Part shown: piece after piece, positions 1 through 8,149 of the stretch
Numbering within the stretch: the stretch's first letter is position 1
How the letters are laid out: each line of letters starts with the position of its first letter
Origin: Roseisalinus antarcticus
GTDB taxonomy: Bacteria; Pseudomonadota; Alphaproteobacteria; Rhodobacterales; Rhodobacteraceae
DNA length: 64,000 nt
Assembly: GCF_900172355.1 (NCBI RefSeq)
Contig: NZ_FWFZ01000007.1
Span: 124,001 to 188,000, forward strand
Direction: 5' to 3'
The notes under the pieces: model-generated
What the model saw: the letters and a program-made list of their open reading frames with translations, nothing else
Told to the model about the DNA's origin: nothing
Database searches by the model: none
Position numbers and translations under genes: made by a program

Positions 1-1067
1 CATCCATACTGGAGACGGTCGGCAATACGCCGATCGTGCGGATCAACAAGCTCGGCCCCGCCACGGTGGAGCTTTACGCCAAGCTGGAGGCCTTCAACCC
101 GCTGGGCTCGGTCAAGGACCGGCTGGCGCTGGGGATGATCGAGGCGGCCGAAAAGGACGGAAGCCTCCGCCCCGGCCAGACGGTGATCGAGGCGACCTCG
201 GGCAACACCGGCATCGGGCTGGCCATGGTCTGCGCACAGAAAGGCTATTCGCTCGTCATCACCATGGCCGAGAGTTTCAGTGTCGAGCGACGCAAGCTGA
301 TGCGGTTCCTGGGGGCGAAGGTGATCCTGACACCGGCTTCGGAGAAAGGCACCGGCATGGTCGGGAAGGCCAAGGAGCTTGCCGAGAAACACGGCTGGTT
401 CCTTGCCCGGCAGTTCGAGAACGAGGCCAATGCCGACATGCATTCGCGCACGACGGCCCGCGAGATCCTGGCCGATTTCGAGGGACTCGGGCTCGACTAC
501 TGGGTGACGGGCTTCGGGACCGGCGGAACGTTGAAAGGGGTTTCCCGTGTTCTCAGGGCCGAGAGCCCGGGGACCAGGATTGTCGTGGCCGAGCCCGAAA
601 ATTCGCAGCTTCTGTCCAGCGGAATCCCCCAGGAGCGCAATCAGGACGGCAGTGCCTCTGGGAGCCACCCGAGCTTCGAGCGGCACATGATGCAGGGTTG
701 GACGCCGGACTTCATCCCCAAGCTGGCCGGAGATGCGCAGGCTGCCGGGGTGATCGACCTGCTGCAGCCCGTGGCCGGGGCGGACGCGCTGCAATGCGTC
801 CATGACCTTGCCAGGCAAGAGGGTATCTTTTGCGGTATCAGCGGCGGTGCGACCATGGCGGCGGCCCTGAGCGTGGCCAGGTCCGCGCCAGACGGCTCAC
901 GCATCCTCGCGATGATCCCGGATACCGGCGAGCGCTACCTGTCGACGCCGCTCTTCGAGAACGTGGCCGAGACCATGACCGAGGAAGAGATGAACATCGC
1001 CGCCTCCACCCCGCGGTTTCGCTTCGATGTCGCCGGCGGGGCGGGGGCGGCCTCCGGGCCGCACTAG
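1..1067 (+). CDS. cysK: Cysteine synthase A (O-acetylserine sulfhydrylase), 5' end outside the window
   Basis: This PLP enzyme makes L-cysteine from O-acetylserine and sulfide in the cytoplasm. The reading frame is open from the first base (codons from position 3 give SILETVGNTPIVRINK), so the start lies upstream; the GTG at 36 is internal. NPLGSVKDR carries the Lys that binds PLP, and EATSGNTGIG is the loop that binds the substrate carboxylate and cofactor phosphate. GFGTGGTLKG and GISGG are further family motifs. The C-terminal tail after the usual CysK end is rich in Gly and Ala and may be a linker remnant: a frameshifted glutaredoxin-like stretch follows directly. Function is secure; the N-terminus cannot be seen. 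Confidence 0.93.
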   Translation, partial: SILETVGNTPIVRINKLGPATVELYAKLEAFNPLGSVKDRLALGMIEAAEKDGSLRPGQTVIEATSGNTGIGLAMVCAQKGYSLVITMAESFSVERRKLMRFLGAKVILTPASEKGTGMVGKAKELAEKHGWFLARQFENEANADMHSRTTAREILADFEGLGLDYWVTGFGTGGTLKGVSRVLRAESPGTRIVVAEPENSQLLSSGIPQERNQDGSASGSHPSFERHMMQGWTPDFIPKLAGDAQAAGVIDLLQPVAGADALQCVHDLARQEGIFCGISGGATMAAALSVARSAPDGSRILAMIPDTGERYLSTPLFENVAETMTEEEMNIAASTPRFRFDVAGGAGAASGPH

Positions 1068-1092
1068 GCGCCCTCGCCCGGGGGCGCGGGCA

Positions 1093-1434
1093 AATGACCT
1101 ATTGCCGAATGCCTCCTGGCCCGCGGTTCTGTTCGCCGCGGAGTGGTGTGCATTCTGCCGGCCGGTGCGCAAGATGCTTGCCGCTGCGACCATCGCCTGC
1201 CGGTCGGCAGGACAATGGGCGCGGTGGAAACCGTCTGGGCATCAGGTTGCGGACAAGTCCGCAGATTTTTCTGGGCCGACCCGGTATCGGCGGCACGACC
1301 GAGACCTTCGATTCGCTCAACGACGGCAGTTTGAGGGAACGGCTGACAGGACCGGGCGTCGCGTTCGACGCCACCATGATCCGTGACGCCATTCGGTTTT
1401 TGCCAGCCAGGCTCCATCCGCGCCAGCGCATGAA
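1093..1434 (+). pseudogene. Frameshifted glutaredoxin-like remnant downstream of cysK
   Basis: No single frame encodes a protein here, but two adjacent frames give complementary pieces of a glutaredoxin. Frame 1 (about 1093-1200) reads PAVLFAAEWCAFCRPVRKML, with a WCxxC redox motif at 1144-1158. Frame 2 (about 1202-1434) reads PQIFLGRPGIGGTTETFD and then LNDGSLRERL and LPARLHPR. This matches the cis-Pro 'PQIF-G---GG' segment and C-terminal helix of the family. The shift falls near 1200, and the part between the two motifs looks short. cysK stops at 1067 in the third frame, so a former CysK-glutaredoxin fusion or tight pair has probably decayed. A sequencing error could restore part of it but would have to account for more than one shift. 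Confidence 0.6.
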
Positions 1435-1502
1435 GTGTGCACCGTGGTGTCAGGGGCGCGTGTTGGGCTTGCAGGCTGGCGCGGGGTGACGTCAGGTGCC
1501 CC

Positions 1503-1955
1503 ATGGAGAATTTCATCGGATCCAAAGTCGCGCTGTTTCTGGGCGCACGCCTGTTGGTCTGCCTTCGGGACGACTTCGCGCATATCCCGTTTCCCGGCGA
1601 ATGGGACTTTCCAGGCGGCGCCCGGGAGGCCGGGGAGAGCCCGTGGCAGACCCTCGTCCGAGAGGTGGACGAGGAATTCGGGCTGGAGATGGACCGCGCC
1701 GAGGTGCTCTGGCAGAGTGTCGGGCCCTCGGCTTTGGACCCGGACCGGCTGATCTGGTTCTACGTGGCGCGGATGGACGAGGCGGCCGTCGGCGATGTGC
1801 TATTCGGCGACGAGGGGCAGGCCTGGGCTCTGATGGCGCCGGATGCCGTTCTGGCGCTCGACAAGCTGGTGGCGCATCATCGGCCGAGACTGGAGTGCTA
1901 TCGGGCTCTGTCGGGGGGCTGGGGGCTGCCCGTGCCGCGCGACCACTGGTCCTGA
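1503..1955 (+). CDS. Nudix hydrolase
   Basis: Predicted 150-residue Nudix hydrolase acting on a nucleoside diphosphate-linked substrate that cannot be specified. The Nudix box is perfect: GAREAGE, then seven residues, then REVDEEFGL, fitting G-x5-E-x7-RE-U-x-EE-x-G-U, the Mg-binding loop-helix. The ATG at 1503 (MENFIGSKVALF) is chosen because residues upstream in the same frame are low-complexity and lie in the broken glutaredoxin. A CAGGTG lies just 5' of it. The small size, with no extra domain, resembles MutT/NTP pyrophosphohydrolases. It is followed by a dispersed palindromic repeat and converges on dapA. Confidence 0.8.
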   Translation: MENFIGSKVALFLGARLLVCLRDDFAHIPFPGEWDFPGGAREAGESPWQTLVREVDEEFGLEMDRAEVLWQSVGPSALDPDRLIWFYVARMDEAAVGDVLFGDEGQAWALMAPDAVLALDKLVAHHRPRLECYRALSGGWGLPVPRDHWS

Positions 1956-1960
1956 TCTGG

Positions 1961-2019
1961 CCGTGGGACGACGGACGACGCTCGCCTTCGGCATCGCCCC
2001 GCCCGCCGTCCCTTGGGCG
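1961..2019 (+). repeat. Dispersed palindromic repeat, copy A
   Basis: Intergenic copy of a repeat seen at least eight times in the window. The shared right half reads ATCGCCCCGCCCGCCGTCCC on the plus strand; the left half (GGACGACGCTCGCC) can pair imperfectly with it. It lies between the convergent Nudix and dapA genes. Confidence 0.75.
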
Positions 2020-2094
2020 TTTCGCTCTGAGTGGGACGTCTCTGCGTGTGCCAGCCGGAACCCCGTGCCGCAGGCAGGGGGGGACAGGGTCTGC

Positions 2095-2124
2095 GCGGTC
2101 CCGCTTCGCGGGGCCGCTCAATTT
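2095..2124 (+). terminator. Hairpin between convergent Nudix gene and dapA
   Basis: A 10-bp stem (GCGGTCCCGC / GCGGGGCCGC, one G-T pair) with a 3-base loop is followed by TCAATTT. The T-run is weak, so intrinsic termination is only likely. Its place between two convergent genes supports a terminator role. Confidence 0.4.
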
Positions 2125-2135
2125 GATTGATCCGC

Positions 2136-3008
2136 CTAGTTGATCAGCCCGGCGTGCGTCATCGCCTGTCGGATCGCCACGCGGGTGGGCTCGCTTGCCT
2201 CCGTCAGCGGCGAGCGGACGTCGTCGGCGACGATGCCGAGCAGGGAAAGGGCGTATTTCGCCCCGACCGTCCCGGGCTCCATGAACACCGCGATATGCAG
2301 CGGCATGAGCCTGTCCAGCAGCGTCAGCGCAAGACGGTAGTCGCCGGACAGCGTCGCTTCCTGGAATTCGGCGCAGAGCCGGGGAGCCACGTTCGCGGTG
2401 ACCGAGATGCAGCCGATCCCGCCATGGGCGTTGAACCCCAGAGCCGTCGCATCCTCCCCCGAGAGCTGGACGAAATCGGGGCCGCAGGTCAGCCGCGTCT
2501 TCGGCACCCGGGCCAGGTCGCCGGTTGCGTCCTTCACGCCGATAATCATCTCGTGCTGCGCGAGTTCGCCCATGGTTTCCGGCGTCATGTCCACCACCGA
2601 CCGTCCGGGGATGTTGTAGATCACGATCGGCAGGCCGCAATCGGCGGCCGCGGTAAAATGGGCAATCAGACCCCGCTGTGTGGGCTTGTTGTAATAAGGC
2701 GTCACCACCAGCGCCGCATCGGCGCCTGCGGATTTGGCAGCTTGCACCAGGCGCACGGTCTCGGCGGTATTGTTGGACCCGGCCCCGGCCACGACCGGCA
2801 CCCTTCCGGCGGCCTGTTCGATGACGCAGGCGACGACGCGGTCGTGCTCGGCATGGGTCAGGGTCGGGCTCTCGCCGGTGGTGCCGACGGGAACAAGCCC
2901 GTGGCTGCCCTGGTCGATCTGCCAGTCGACGAAGCGTTTCAGCGCATCATAATCCACCTCTCCTCCGGTGAAGGGGGTGACAAGGGCGGGAAGAGACCCT
3001 CTGAGCAT
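2136..3008 (-). CDS. dapA: 4-hydroxy-tetrahydrodipicolinate synthase
   Basis: Condenses pyruvate with aspartate semialdehyde, the first committed step of lysine and diaminopimelate synthesis. The 290-residue protein has normal family length. It shows the GTTGESPTL motif (Thr43/Thr44), YYNKPTQ, YNIPGR with the catalytic Tyr131, and the Schiff-base Lys159 in GVKDATGDL. The ATG at 3008 is favoured over an upstream in-frame ATG because AAAGGA lies at the right distance before it and homology begins at [14 protein letters not shown] promoter-like pair precedes it. It is divergent from the lytic transglycosylase gene, so peptidoglycan precursor supply and turnover genes sit back to back. Confidence 0.95.
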   Translation of the reverse strand: MLRGSLPALVTPFTGGEVDYDALKRFVDWQIDQGSHGLVPVGTTGESPTLTHAEHDRVVACVIEQAAGRVPVVAGAGSNNTAETVRLVQAAKSAGADAALVVTPYYNKPTQRGLIAHFTAAADCGLPIVIYNIPGRSVVDMTPETMGELAQHEMIIGVKDATGDLARVPKTRLTCGPDFVQLSGEDATALGFNAHGGIGCISVTANVAPRLCAEFQEATLSGDYRLALTLLDRLMPLHIAVFMEPGTVGAKYALSLLGIVADDVRSPLTEASEPTRVAIRQAMTHAGLIN

Positions 3009-3072
3009 GTGCGCGTCCTTTCTGAGCGGGGCGGACCGTGAGGCCCGGAGTCCCATGGGCGAAATCGCGCGG

Positions 3073-3101
3073 ACCCTAGACCTATCCACGGACTTTGCCA
3101 A
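3073..3101 (-). promoter_or_regulatory. Predicted dapA promoter
   Basis: On the minus strand TTGGCA (3101-3096), a 17-base spacer, then TAGGGT (3078-3073). This resembles a sigma-70 promoter and would give a leader of roughly 60 bases before the dapA ATG at 3008. Prediction only. Confidence 0.4.
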
Positions 3102-3169
3102 GTTTGTGAGTTGATTGGCGCGGCGGGGAGATTAGGGTCTCGGCATCGTCTCAAACCGGATTTGACATC

Positions 3170-5380
3170 ATGCGCCTGCTGGCCGCCCTGTGCCTTGTTT
3201 CCTGCCCCTTGCTGGCCCCCGCCAAGGCGGTGGCAGAGGTCGACATCCCCGATCTGAACGCGGCCTTCGCCGCGGCCGACCGCGAGGACTGGCTGACCGC
3301 CGAGGAGCTTGCCGCGCCGGGCGGGCCGATCGGGGCGGATCTGATCGAGTGGATGCGTCTGCGCGACGACGCGGGGACCTGGGACGAGATCATCGCCTTC
3401 CTCGACCGGCACGGCGACTGGCCCGGGACCGACCGGATCCGTGCCCGGGCCGAGACGCTGATCCCCGAGGACTTGCCTGCCGAGGACGTTCTGGCCTTTT
3501 TCGAGGGGCATGACACCGAGACCGGCCAGGGCGTCGTGGCCCGCGCCCGGGCGCTGGAAGCGGCGGGCGAGACCGGCGAGGCCGCGGCCCTGGTCGTGCA
3601 GGCCTGGTTGACCCGGACTTTCGACACCGAGGGCGAAGCGATCCTGCGCGGCTCCTACGGTCAGCTGCTGGCAGAGCATCACGCGGCCCGGGTCGACATG
3701 CTGCTCTGGCGGTGGCGGGTCAGCGACGCGCAGCGGCTGTTCCCGCTGCTGGACGACGAGACCCGGAGCCTTGCCGAGGCGCGGGTCGGTTATATCCAGG
3801 GCGCGGGCAATCTACCCGCGCTGGTCGACAAGGTGCCCGCGGCCCTGCGCGAAAGCGCGGGCTTTCGCTACGACCGCTACAACTGGCTGGCCGGGCGGGG
3901 CCGCAACGACGACGCGATCGAGATGCTGGAGGCCGCCTCCGTCTCCGCCGACGCGCTCGGAGAGCCGTTCCGGTGGTCGGGCTGGCGGCGCGTCCTGGCC
4001 CGGCTCGAAATGCGCACGGGCGATCCGGAGCGGGCCTATCGGCTGGCGGCGAACCATTTCCTGCAGGAGGGCACCGCATTTTCCGATCTGGAGTGGCTGG
4101 CGGGCTATATCGCGCTGACGCGGCTCGACCGTCCCGACATCGCCTTGCTGCATTTCCAGACGCTGGAGCGCAATGTCTGGACCCCCATCAGCCAGGGCCG
4201 GGCCTGGTATTGGATCGGCCGCGCCCAGGAGGCGCGCGGCGACGGGCCGGCGGCGATGGCCGCCTACACCGAAGGCGGGCAAAATCAGACGGCCTTCTAC
4301 GGCTTGCTGGCGGCCGAAAAGGCCGGGATGCCCCTCGACCCGCTGCTGACCGGGCTGGAGGATTTCCCGCCCTTCGAGCAGACCGGCCTCGCGGAGGACC
4401 CGCTGGTGATGGCGGGGCTGCATCTGCTCAAGGGCGGTGAACGCGGGCTTGCCGTGCTCTTTCTGGCCGAGGCAGGCCGCATTCTGGAGCGCGACGAGCT
4501 GGGATCATTGGGTGCCCTGCTGGATGATTGGGACGAAACCTATTTCGAGGTGCTTCTGGGCAAGTCGGCGGCCCAGCGCGAGATGGTGATCCCGTCGATC
4601 TATTTCCCGCTGCACGACATGGCCGGCATGGACCTGCCGGTGGAACCCGCGCTGGCCCTGTCCATCGCACGGCGTGAGAGCGAATTCCGCGTCGATGCGG
4701 GCTCTTCCGTGGGGGCGCTGGGGCTGATGCAGCTGATGCCTGGCACCGCGCAGGACGTGGCCGGCTGGCTGGATCTGCCCTATTCCCGGGCGCGGCTGAC
4801 CCGGGACTGGACCTACAACGCCACGCTGGGCTCGCGCTACCTGGCCTATCTGACCGAGGAGTTTGGCGCCTCGCCATCGATTGTCGCGGCGGGCTACAAT
4901 GCCGGTCCGGGGCGGCCGCGGCAGTGGATCGACCTTTTCGGCGATCCGCGTCTGGGCGAGGTGGACATCGTCGACTGGGTCGAGAGTATCCCGTTCGAGG
5001 AGACCCGGAATTACGTCATGCGGGTCACGGAATCGATCCCAGTCTACCGCGCCCGCCTTACCGGAGAGACCGGCGAGCTCGCGTTTCGCGACCTGCTCGT
5101 CGGGGTGAAGCCCTTGGTGCGCCCCGTGGCGCGTCCCGATGGCAGCCTTTCGACCGAGGGCCCCGAGGTCACGGTCTCGACCGCGGTGGCGCCCGGCGGG
5201 GCCGAGGCCTCTGTGGTGACCGCGCCCAGTGCGCTGGCGCCCGTAGTGTCGGTCGCGCCGCCGCCGAGACCGGATCGCGAGGCCGAGACCGGCGTCGGCG
5301 GCGGCATCTCGGCGCCCGCATCCATTTCTGGTCCGTCCGGGGTGCGGCCGCCGTCCCGGCCGACCGGTCCCGGCGGCTAG
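3170..5380 (+). CDS. Soluble lytic murein transglycosylase (Slt70-like, GH23)
   Basis: Cleaves the MurNAc-GlcNAc bond of peptidoglycan with anhydro-ring formation in the periplasm. The 736-residue protein starts with a signal peptide (MRLLAALCLVSCPLL, cleavage near AKAVAE). A long alpha-superhelical region of about 450 residues, typical of Slt70, follows. The C-terminal GH23 domain carries the catalytic Glu503 in IARRESEFR, GLMQLMPGTA, and AGYNAGPGRPRQW. The last 70 residues are Pro/Ala/Val rich and probably disordered. The stop codon shares the palindrome CTAG with the stop of the convergent EamA gene. Confidence 0.92.
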   Translation: MRLLAALCLVSCPLLAPAKAVAEVDIPDLNAAFAAADREDWLTAEELAAPGGPIGADLIEWMRLRDDAGTWDEIIAFLDRHGDWPGTDRIRARAETLIPEDLPAEDVLAFFEGHDTETGQGVVARARALEAAGETGEAAALVVQAWLTRTFDTEGEAILRGSYGQLLAEHHAARVDMLLWRWRVSDAQRLFPLLDDETRSLAEARVGYIQGAGNLPALVDKVPAALRESAGFRYDRYNWLAGRGRNDDAIEMLEAASVSADALGEPFRWSGWRRVLARLEMRTGDPERAYRLAANHFLQEGTAFSDLEWLAGYIALTRLDRPDIALLHFQTLERNVWTPISQGRAWYWIGRAQEARGDGPAAMAAYTEGGQNQTAFYGLLAAEKAGMPLDPLLTGLEDFPPFEQTGLAEDPLVMAGLHLLKGGERGLAVLFLAEAGRILERDELGSLGALLDDWDETYFEVLLGKSAAQREMVIPSIYFPLHDMAGMDLPVEPALALSIARRESEFRVDAGSSVGALGLMQLMPGTAQDVAGWLDLPYSRARLTRDWTYNATLGSRYLAYLTEEFGASPSIVAAGYNAGPGRPRQWIDLFGDPRLGEVDIVDWVESIPFEETRNYVMRVTESIPVYRARLTGETGELAFRDLLVGVKPLVRPVARPDGSLSTEGPEVTVSTAVAPGGAEASVVTAPSALAPVVSVAPPPRPDREAETGVGGGISAPASISGPSGVRPPSRPTGPGG

Positions 5381-6258
5381 GACGCCGCGCCGCCGGCCAC
5401 CTGTTTCCGGCGGCTGCGCCTGAGGGTGAAGAGGCCGGCCGAGATCACGATCGCGACGCCGATCACGGTGCTGGTCCGCAGTGTCTCGCCGAAGACAGCG
5501 ATGCCCAGCGCGGTCGCAAAGACGAGCTGCAGATAGGCGAAGGGCTGGACCGAGGAGGCCTCAGCGACCTCGTAGGTCTTGATCAGCAGCCAGTGGCCCA
5601 ATGCTCCCGTCATGCACAACAGGCCCATCCAGGCCCAGTCGGGGGGTGTCATCGGTTCCCACGACCAGATGCCGATGACGGTCACGAAGACCGCGCCCGC
5701 GGTGCCGGTATAGAAGAAGCTGGTCGCGGCGCTGTCCTTGCGGGCGGCGAAGCGGGTGAGCAACCCGTAAAGCGCGAACATCAGCGCCGCCGCGAACGGG
5801 ACTAGGGCAGCGGGCTGAAAGACACCCACACCGGGCTGCAGGATCACGAGGATCCCGACAAAGCCCACGCCGATCGCGGTCCATCGCCGCCAGCCCACGG
5901 CCTCGCCCAGAACCGGCCCCGACAGGGCGGCGATCAGCAGCGGGTAGCAGGCAAAGACCGCGTGGCTCTCCACCAGGCCCAGCAGGACGAAACCCGCGAC
6001 CATGACGCAGATCTCGAAGGCAAGCAGAAGGCCGCGAAAGATCTGCAGCACAGGCTGCGAGGTCCTGGCGGCGGCGCGGATCGACCCGGACTGGCGGGTG
6101 GCGATGGCGATGACGAAGGCCGCGAAGAACCAGTAGCGCAGCATCACCACCATCAGCACGTTGTATTCGCCCGCCAGATGGCGAGAGATGCCGTCCTGCA
6201 TCGCGAAAACGAATGTGGTCCCGATCATCAGGGCGATGCCGCGTCTGGGATCGTTCAT
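5377..6258 (-). CDS. EamA/DMT-superfamily exporter
   Basis: Inner-membrane protein of 293 residues with about ten hydrophobic segments in two repeated EamA units, the drug/metabolite transporter architecture; substrate unknown. The start MNDPRRGIALMIGTTFVF is set by the ATGA overlap with the end of mnmD, which implies translational coupling. FRGLLLAFEICVM and the second-unit stretch EVAEASSVQPFAYLQLVF are typical of the family. The tail is basic (LRRSRRKQ) and cytoplasmic. There is no obvious functional link to mnmD beyond sharing an mRNA. Confidence 0.85.
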   Translation of the reverse strand: MNDPRRGIALMIGTTFVFAMQDGISRHLAGEYNVLMVVMLRYWFFAAFVIAIATRQSGSIRAAARTSQPVLQIFRGLLLAFEICVMVAGFVLLGLVESHAVFACYPLLIAALSGPVLGEAVGWRRWTAIGVGFVGILVILQPGVGVFQPAALVPFAAALMFALYGLLTRFAARKDSAATSFFYTGTAGAVFVTVIGIWSWEPMTPPDWAWMGLLCMTGALGHWLLIKTYEVAEASSVQPFAYLQLVFATALGIAVFGETLRTSTVIGVAIVISAGLFTLRRSRRKQVAGGAAS

Positions 6259-6923
6259 CTCAGGATGCCTCGGGACATGTGGCGTTTGCGGCCGAAACCG
6301 GCAGCCCGCGTGACGTCGAAGCCCGAGTCTCTCAGGCCCCGGCGAATGTGGCCGGCGGCGGAATAGGTCGCGACCGTGCCGCGCGGCGCGGTGTGGCGGG
6401 CGACCTCGCGCAGCAGCGCCGGCCCCCAGAGCTCGGGGTTCTTGGCAGGCGAGAAGCCGTCGAGGAACCAGGCGTCGGCGCATCCGGTCCAAGCCGGCAG
6501 CGTTTCGCGGGCGTCGCCGAGGATTACCCGCAGGGTGAGCCCCGGCAGATCGGCGCGGTCCGGCGTCTCGGCCAGGGCGGACAGCAAGCGGTCCGTCAGG
6601 TCGGGCGGGGTGCCCGCGGCGGCGAGCGCCCGGGTCATGTCCGGGTTGGCCATGGGAAAGGCCTCGAAACTGGTGAACCGGAGGGCGCCGGGCAGCCCGG
6701 ATTTGCGGAAGGCGTCCCAGGCCATGATGCAGTTCAGACCGGTCCCGAACCCCAGTTCGGCGATGTGGAACCCGCTGTTGAACCGGGCCGGCAGGTCGTT
6801 GCCTTGCAGAAAGACATGGGTGGTCTCGGCCGGGCCATTGCTGAGCGAGAAATAGGGATCGTCGAACCGGGTCGCCACCGGGGTGCCGTCCTTCCAGTCG
6901 ATCTCGGCTCTCTGGCCTTGCAT
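6255..6923 (-). CDS. mnmD: tRNA 5-methylaminomethyl-2-thiouridine methyltransferase, MnmC(m) domain
   Basis: Predicted SAM-dependent methyltransferase of 222 residues. It corresponds to the N-terminal half of E. coli MnmC, which forms mnm5s2U at the wobble position of tRNA. Visible motifs are IAELGFGTGLNC (SAM loop), FTSFEAFPM, and DAWFLDGFSPAKNPELW, the FxPAxNPxxW signature of the family. The start at MQGQRAEIDWKDG (6923) fits the family N-terminus; upstream in-frame residues are shadow. The oxidoreductase on the other side of a 49-base divergent gap resembles the C-terminal half of MnmC, so the fused enzyme appears here as two divergent genes. Confidence 0.85.
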   Translation of the reverse strand: MQGQRAEIDWKDGTPVATRFDDPYFSLSNGPAETTHVFLQGNDLPARFNSGFHIAELGFGTGLNCIMAWDAFRKSGLPGALRFTSFEAFPMANPDMTRALAAAGTPPDLTDRLLSALAETPDRADLPGLTLRVILGDARETLPAWTGCADAWFLDGFSPAKNPELWGPALLREVARHTAPRGTVATYSAAGHIRRGLRDSGFDVTRAAGFGRKRHMSRGILR

Positions 6924-6972
6924 GCCGCACTCCGCTAGCTCTTGCCGCGAGGAATGGGCGAAAGGTCGGGCG

Positions 6973-8007
6973 ATGGCAACGGCGGATGTGACCATACGCG
7001 GCGCGGGCGTCTTCGGCCTGTCGGTGGCCTATGCCTGTGCGCGGCGGGGGGCGGCGGTGCAGGTGATCGACCCGCATGGCCCCGCCGCGGGGGCCTCGGG
7101 CGGCGTGGTCGGGGCGTTGGCGCCACATGTGCCGGAGCAGTGGAACGACAAGAAGGCGTTTCAGCTCGAGTCCCTGTTGATGGCCGCCGGGTTCTGGGCC
7201 GATGTGACGGCGCTGTCCGGCCTCGATCCGGGATATGCGCGGTCCGGCCGGGTGCAGCCCCTGGCCGATGCCGAGGCGGCCGGGCTGGCGCGACGGCGGG
7301 TCGTCGGCGCGGCGGACCTCTGGCGCGGAGAGGCGAGTTGGGAGGTGACGGAGGATTCGGGCGGCTGGCGCGTGGAGAGCCCCACCGGGCTATTCGTCCG
7401 CGATACGCTCAGCGCCCGGATCCATCCCCGGCAGGCCACCCTGGCGCTGGCCGGGGCGGTGACGGCGCTGGGCGGGCGGATCTGCAGGGAGGGGGCGGAC
7501 AGGGGCAAGGTGGTCTGGGCCACGGGCTGGCAGGGTCTGATGGCGCTGTCAGATGAGCTGGGACGCGTGGCGGGGAACGGGGTCAAGGGACAGGCTGCGG
7601 TTCTGCGCCACGCGGCATGTCACCTCCCGCAGGTGTTTGTGGACGGGATCCACGTCGTCCCCCATGGCGACGGGACGGTCGCGGTCGGGTCCACGTCCGA
7701 GAGGGAGTTCGACCGGCCCGACACGGTCGACGAGCAGCTGGATGTCATCCTGAAGCATGTCCGAGCCGCAGTGCCGGAGCTTGCGGATGCAGAGGTCCTG
7801 GGTCGGTGGGCCGGTGTCCGCCCCCGGGCCCGCAGCCGGGCGCCGATACTGGGCGGTTGGCCGGGGCGCACTGGTCATTTCATCGCCAATGGCGGGTTCA
7901 AGATCGGCTTCGGGATGGCTCCGCTCGTGGGCGAAGTCATGGCCGATCTCGTGTTCGAGGGGAGAGACAGGATCCCTGCCCCGTTCCGCGTCTCCGCCTC
8001 TCTGTGA
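6973..8007 (+). CDS. FAD-dependent oxidoreductase (DAO family, MnmC(o)-like)
   Basis: A 344-residue flavoprotein of the glycine/D-amino-acid oxidase fold. The N-terminal VTIRGAGVFGLSVAY is the dinucleotide-binding GxGxxG motif, followed by an acidic end of strand 2 (VQVIDPHG). GASGGVVGALAPHVPEQW is the substrate-side loop, and GRWAGVRPRARSRAPILG plus FIANGGFKIGFG form the C-terminal FAD-binding part. The position divergent from mnmD suggests it supplies the MnmC(o) activity, removing the carboxymethyl group of cmnm5s2U, but a metabolic amine oxidase cannot be excluded. The start is the ATG at 6973 directly before MATADVTIRG. Confidence 0.75.
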   Translation: MATADVTIRGAGVFGLSVAYACARRGAAVQVIDPHGPAAGASGGVVGALAPHVPEQWNDKKAFQLESLLMAAGFWADVTALSGLDPGYARSGRVQPLADAEAAGLARRRVVGAADLWRGEASWEVTEDSGGWRVESPTGLFVRDTLSARIHPRQATLALAGAVTALGGRICREGADRGKVVWATGWQGLMALSDELGRVAGNGVKGQAAVLRHAACHLPQVFVDGIHVVPHGDGTVAVGSTSEREFDRPDTVDEQLDVILKHVRAAVPELADAEVLGRWAGVRPRARSRAPILGGWPGRTGHFIANGGFKIGFGMAPLVGEVMADLVFEGRDRIPAPFRVSASL

Positions 8008-8009
8008 CA

Positions 8010-8080
8010 GCGGCGGGACGGTGCGCGACGCTGTCCGCCCCCAAGGGGGCAGATGCGCCCCGCCCACCGTCCCATGGGCG
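8010..8080 (+). repeat. Dispersed palindromic repeat, copy B
   Basis: Copy with GGCGGGACGGTGCGCGACGC on the left and CGCCCCGCCCACCGTCCC on the right. The centre is replaced by a different small hairpin (GCCCCCAAGGGGGC). It lies between convergent genes. Confidence 0.7.
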
Positions 8081-8090
8081 TTGCTGCGGG

Positions 8091-8137
8091 ATGGCGGGCG
8101 GGGCGATGCGCAGCACGCGCGAGCGCCGTACGTCATC
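8091..8137 (-). repeat. Dispersed palindromic repeat, inverted copy B'
   Basis: Starts GGCGGGCGGGGCGATGCG on the plus strand, the reverse complement of the common right half, and continues to a GTACGTC end. It is head-to-head with copy B about 10 bases away, making a compound inverted repeat. Confidence 0.65.
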
Positions 8138-8149
8138 CATGGACCACGG

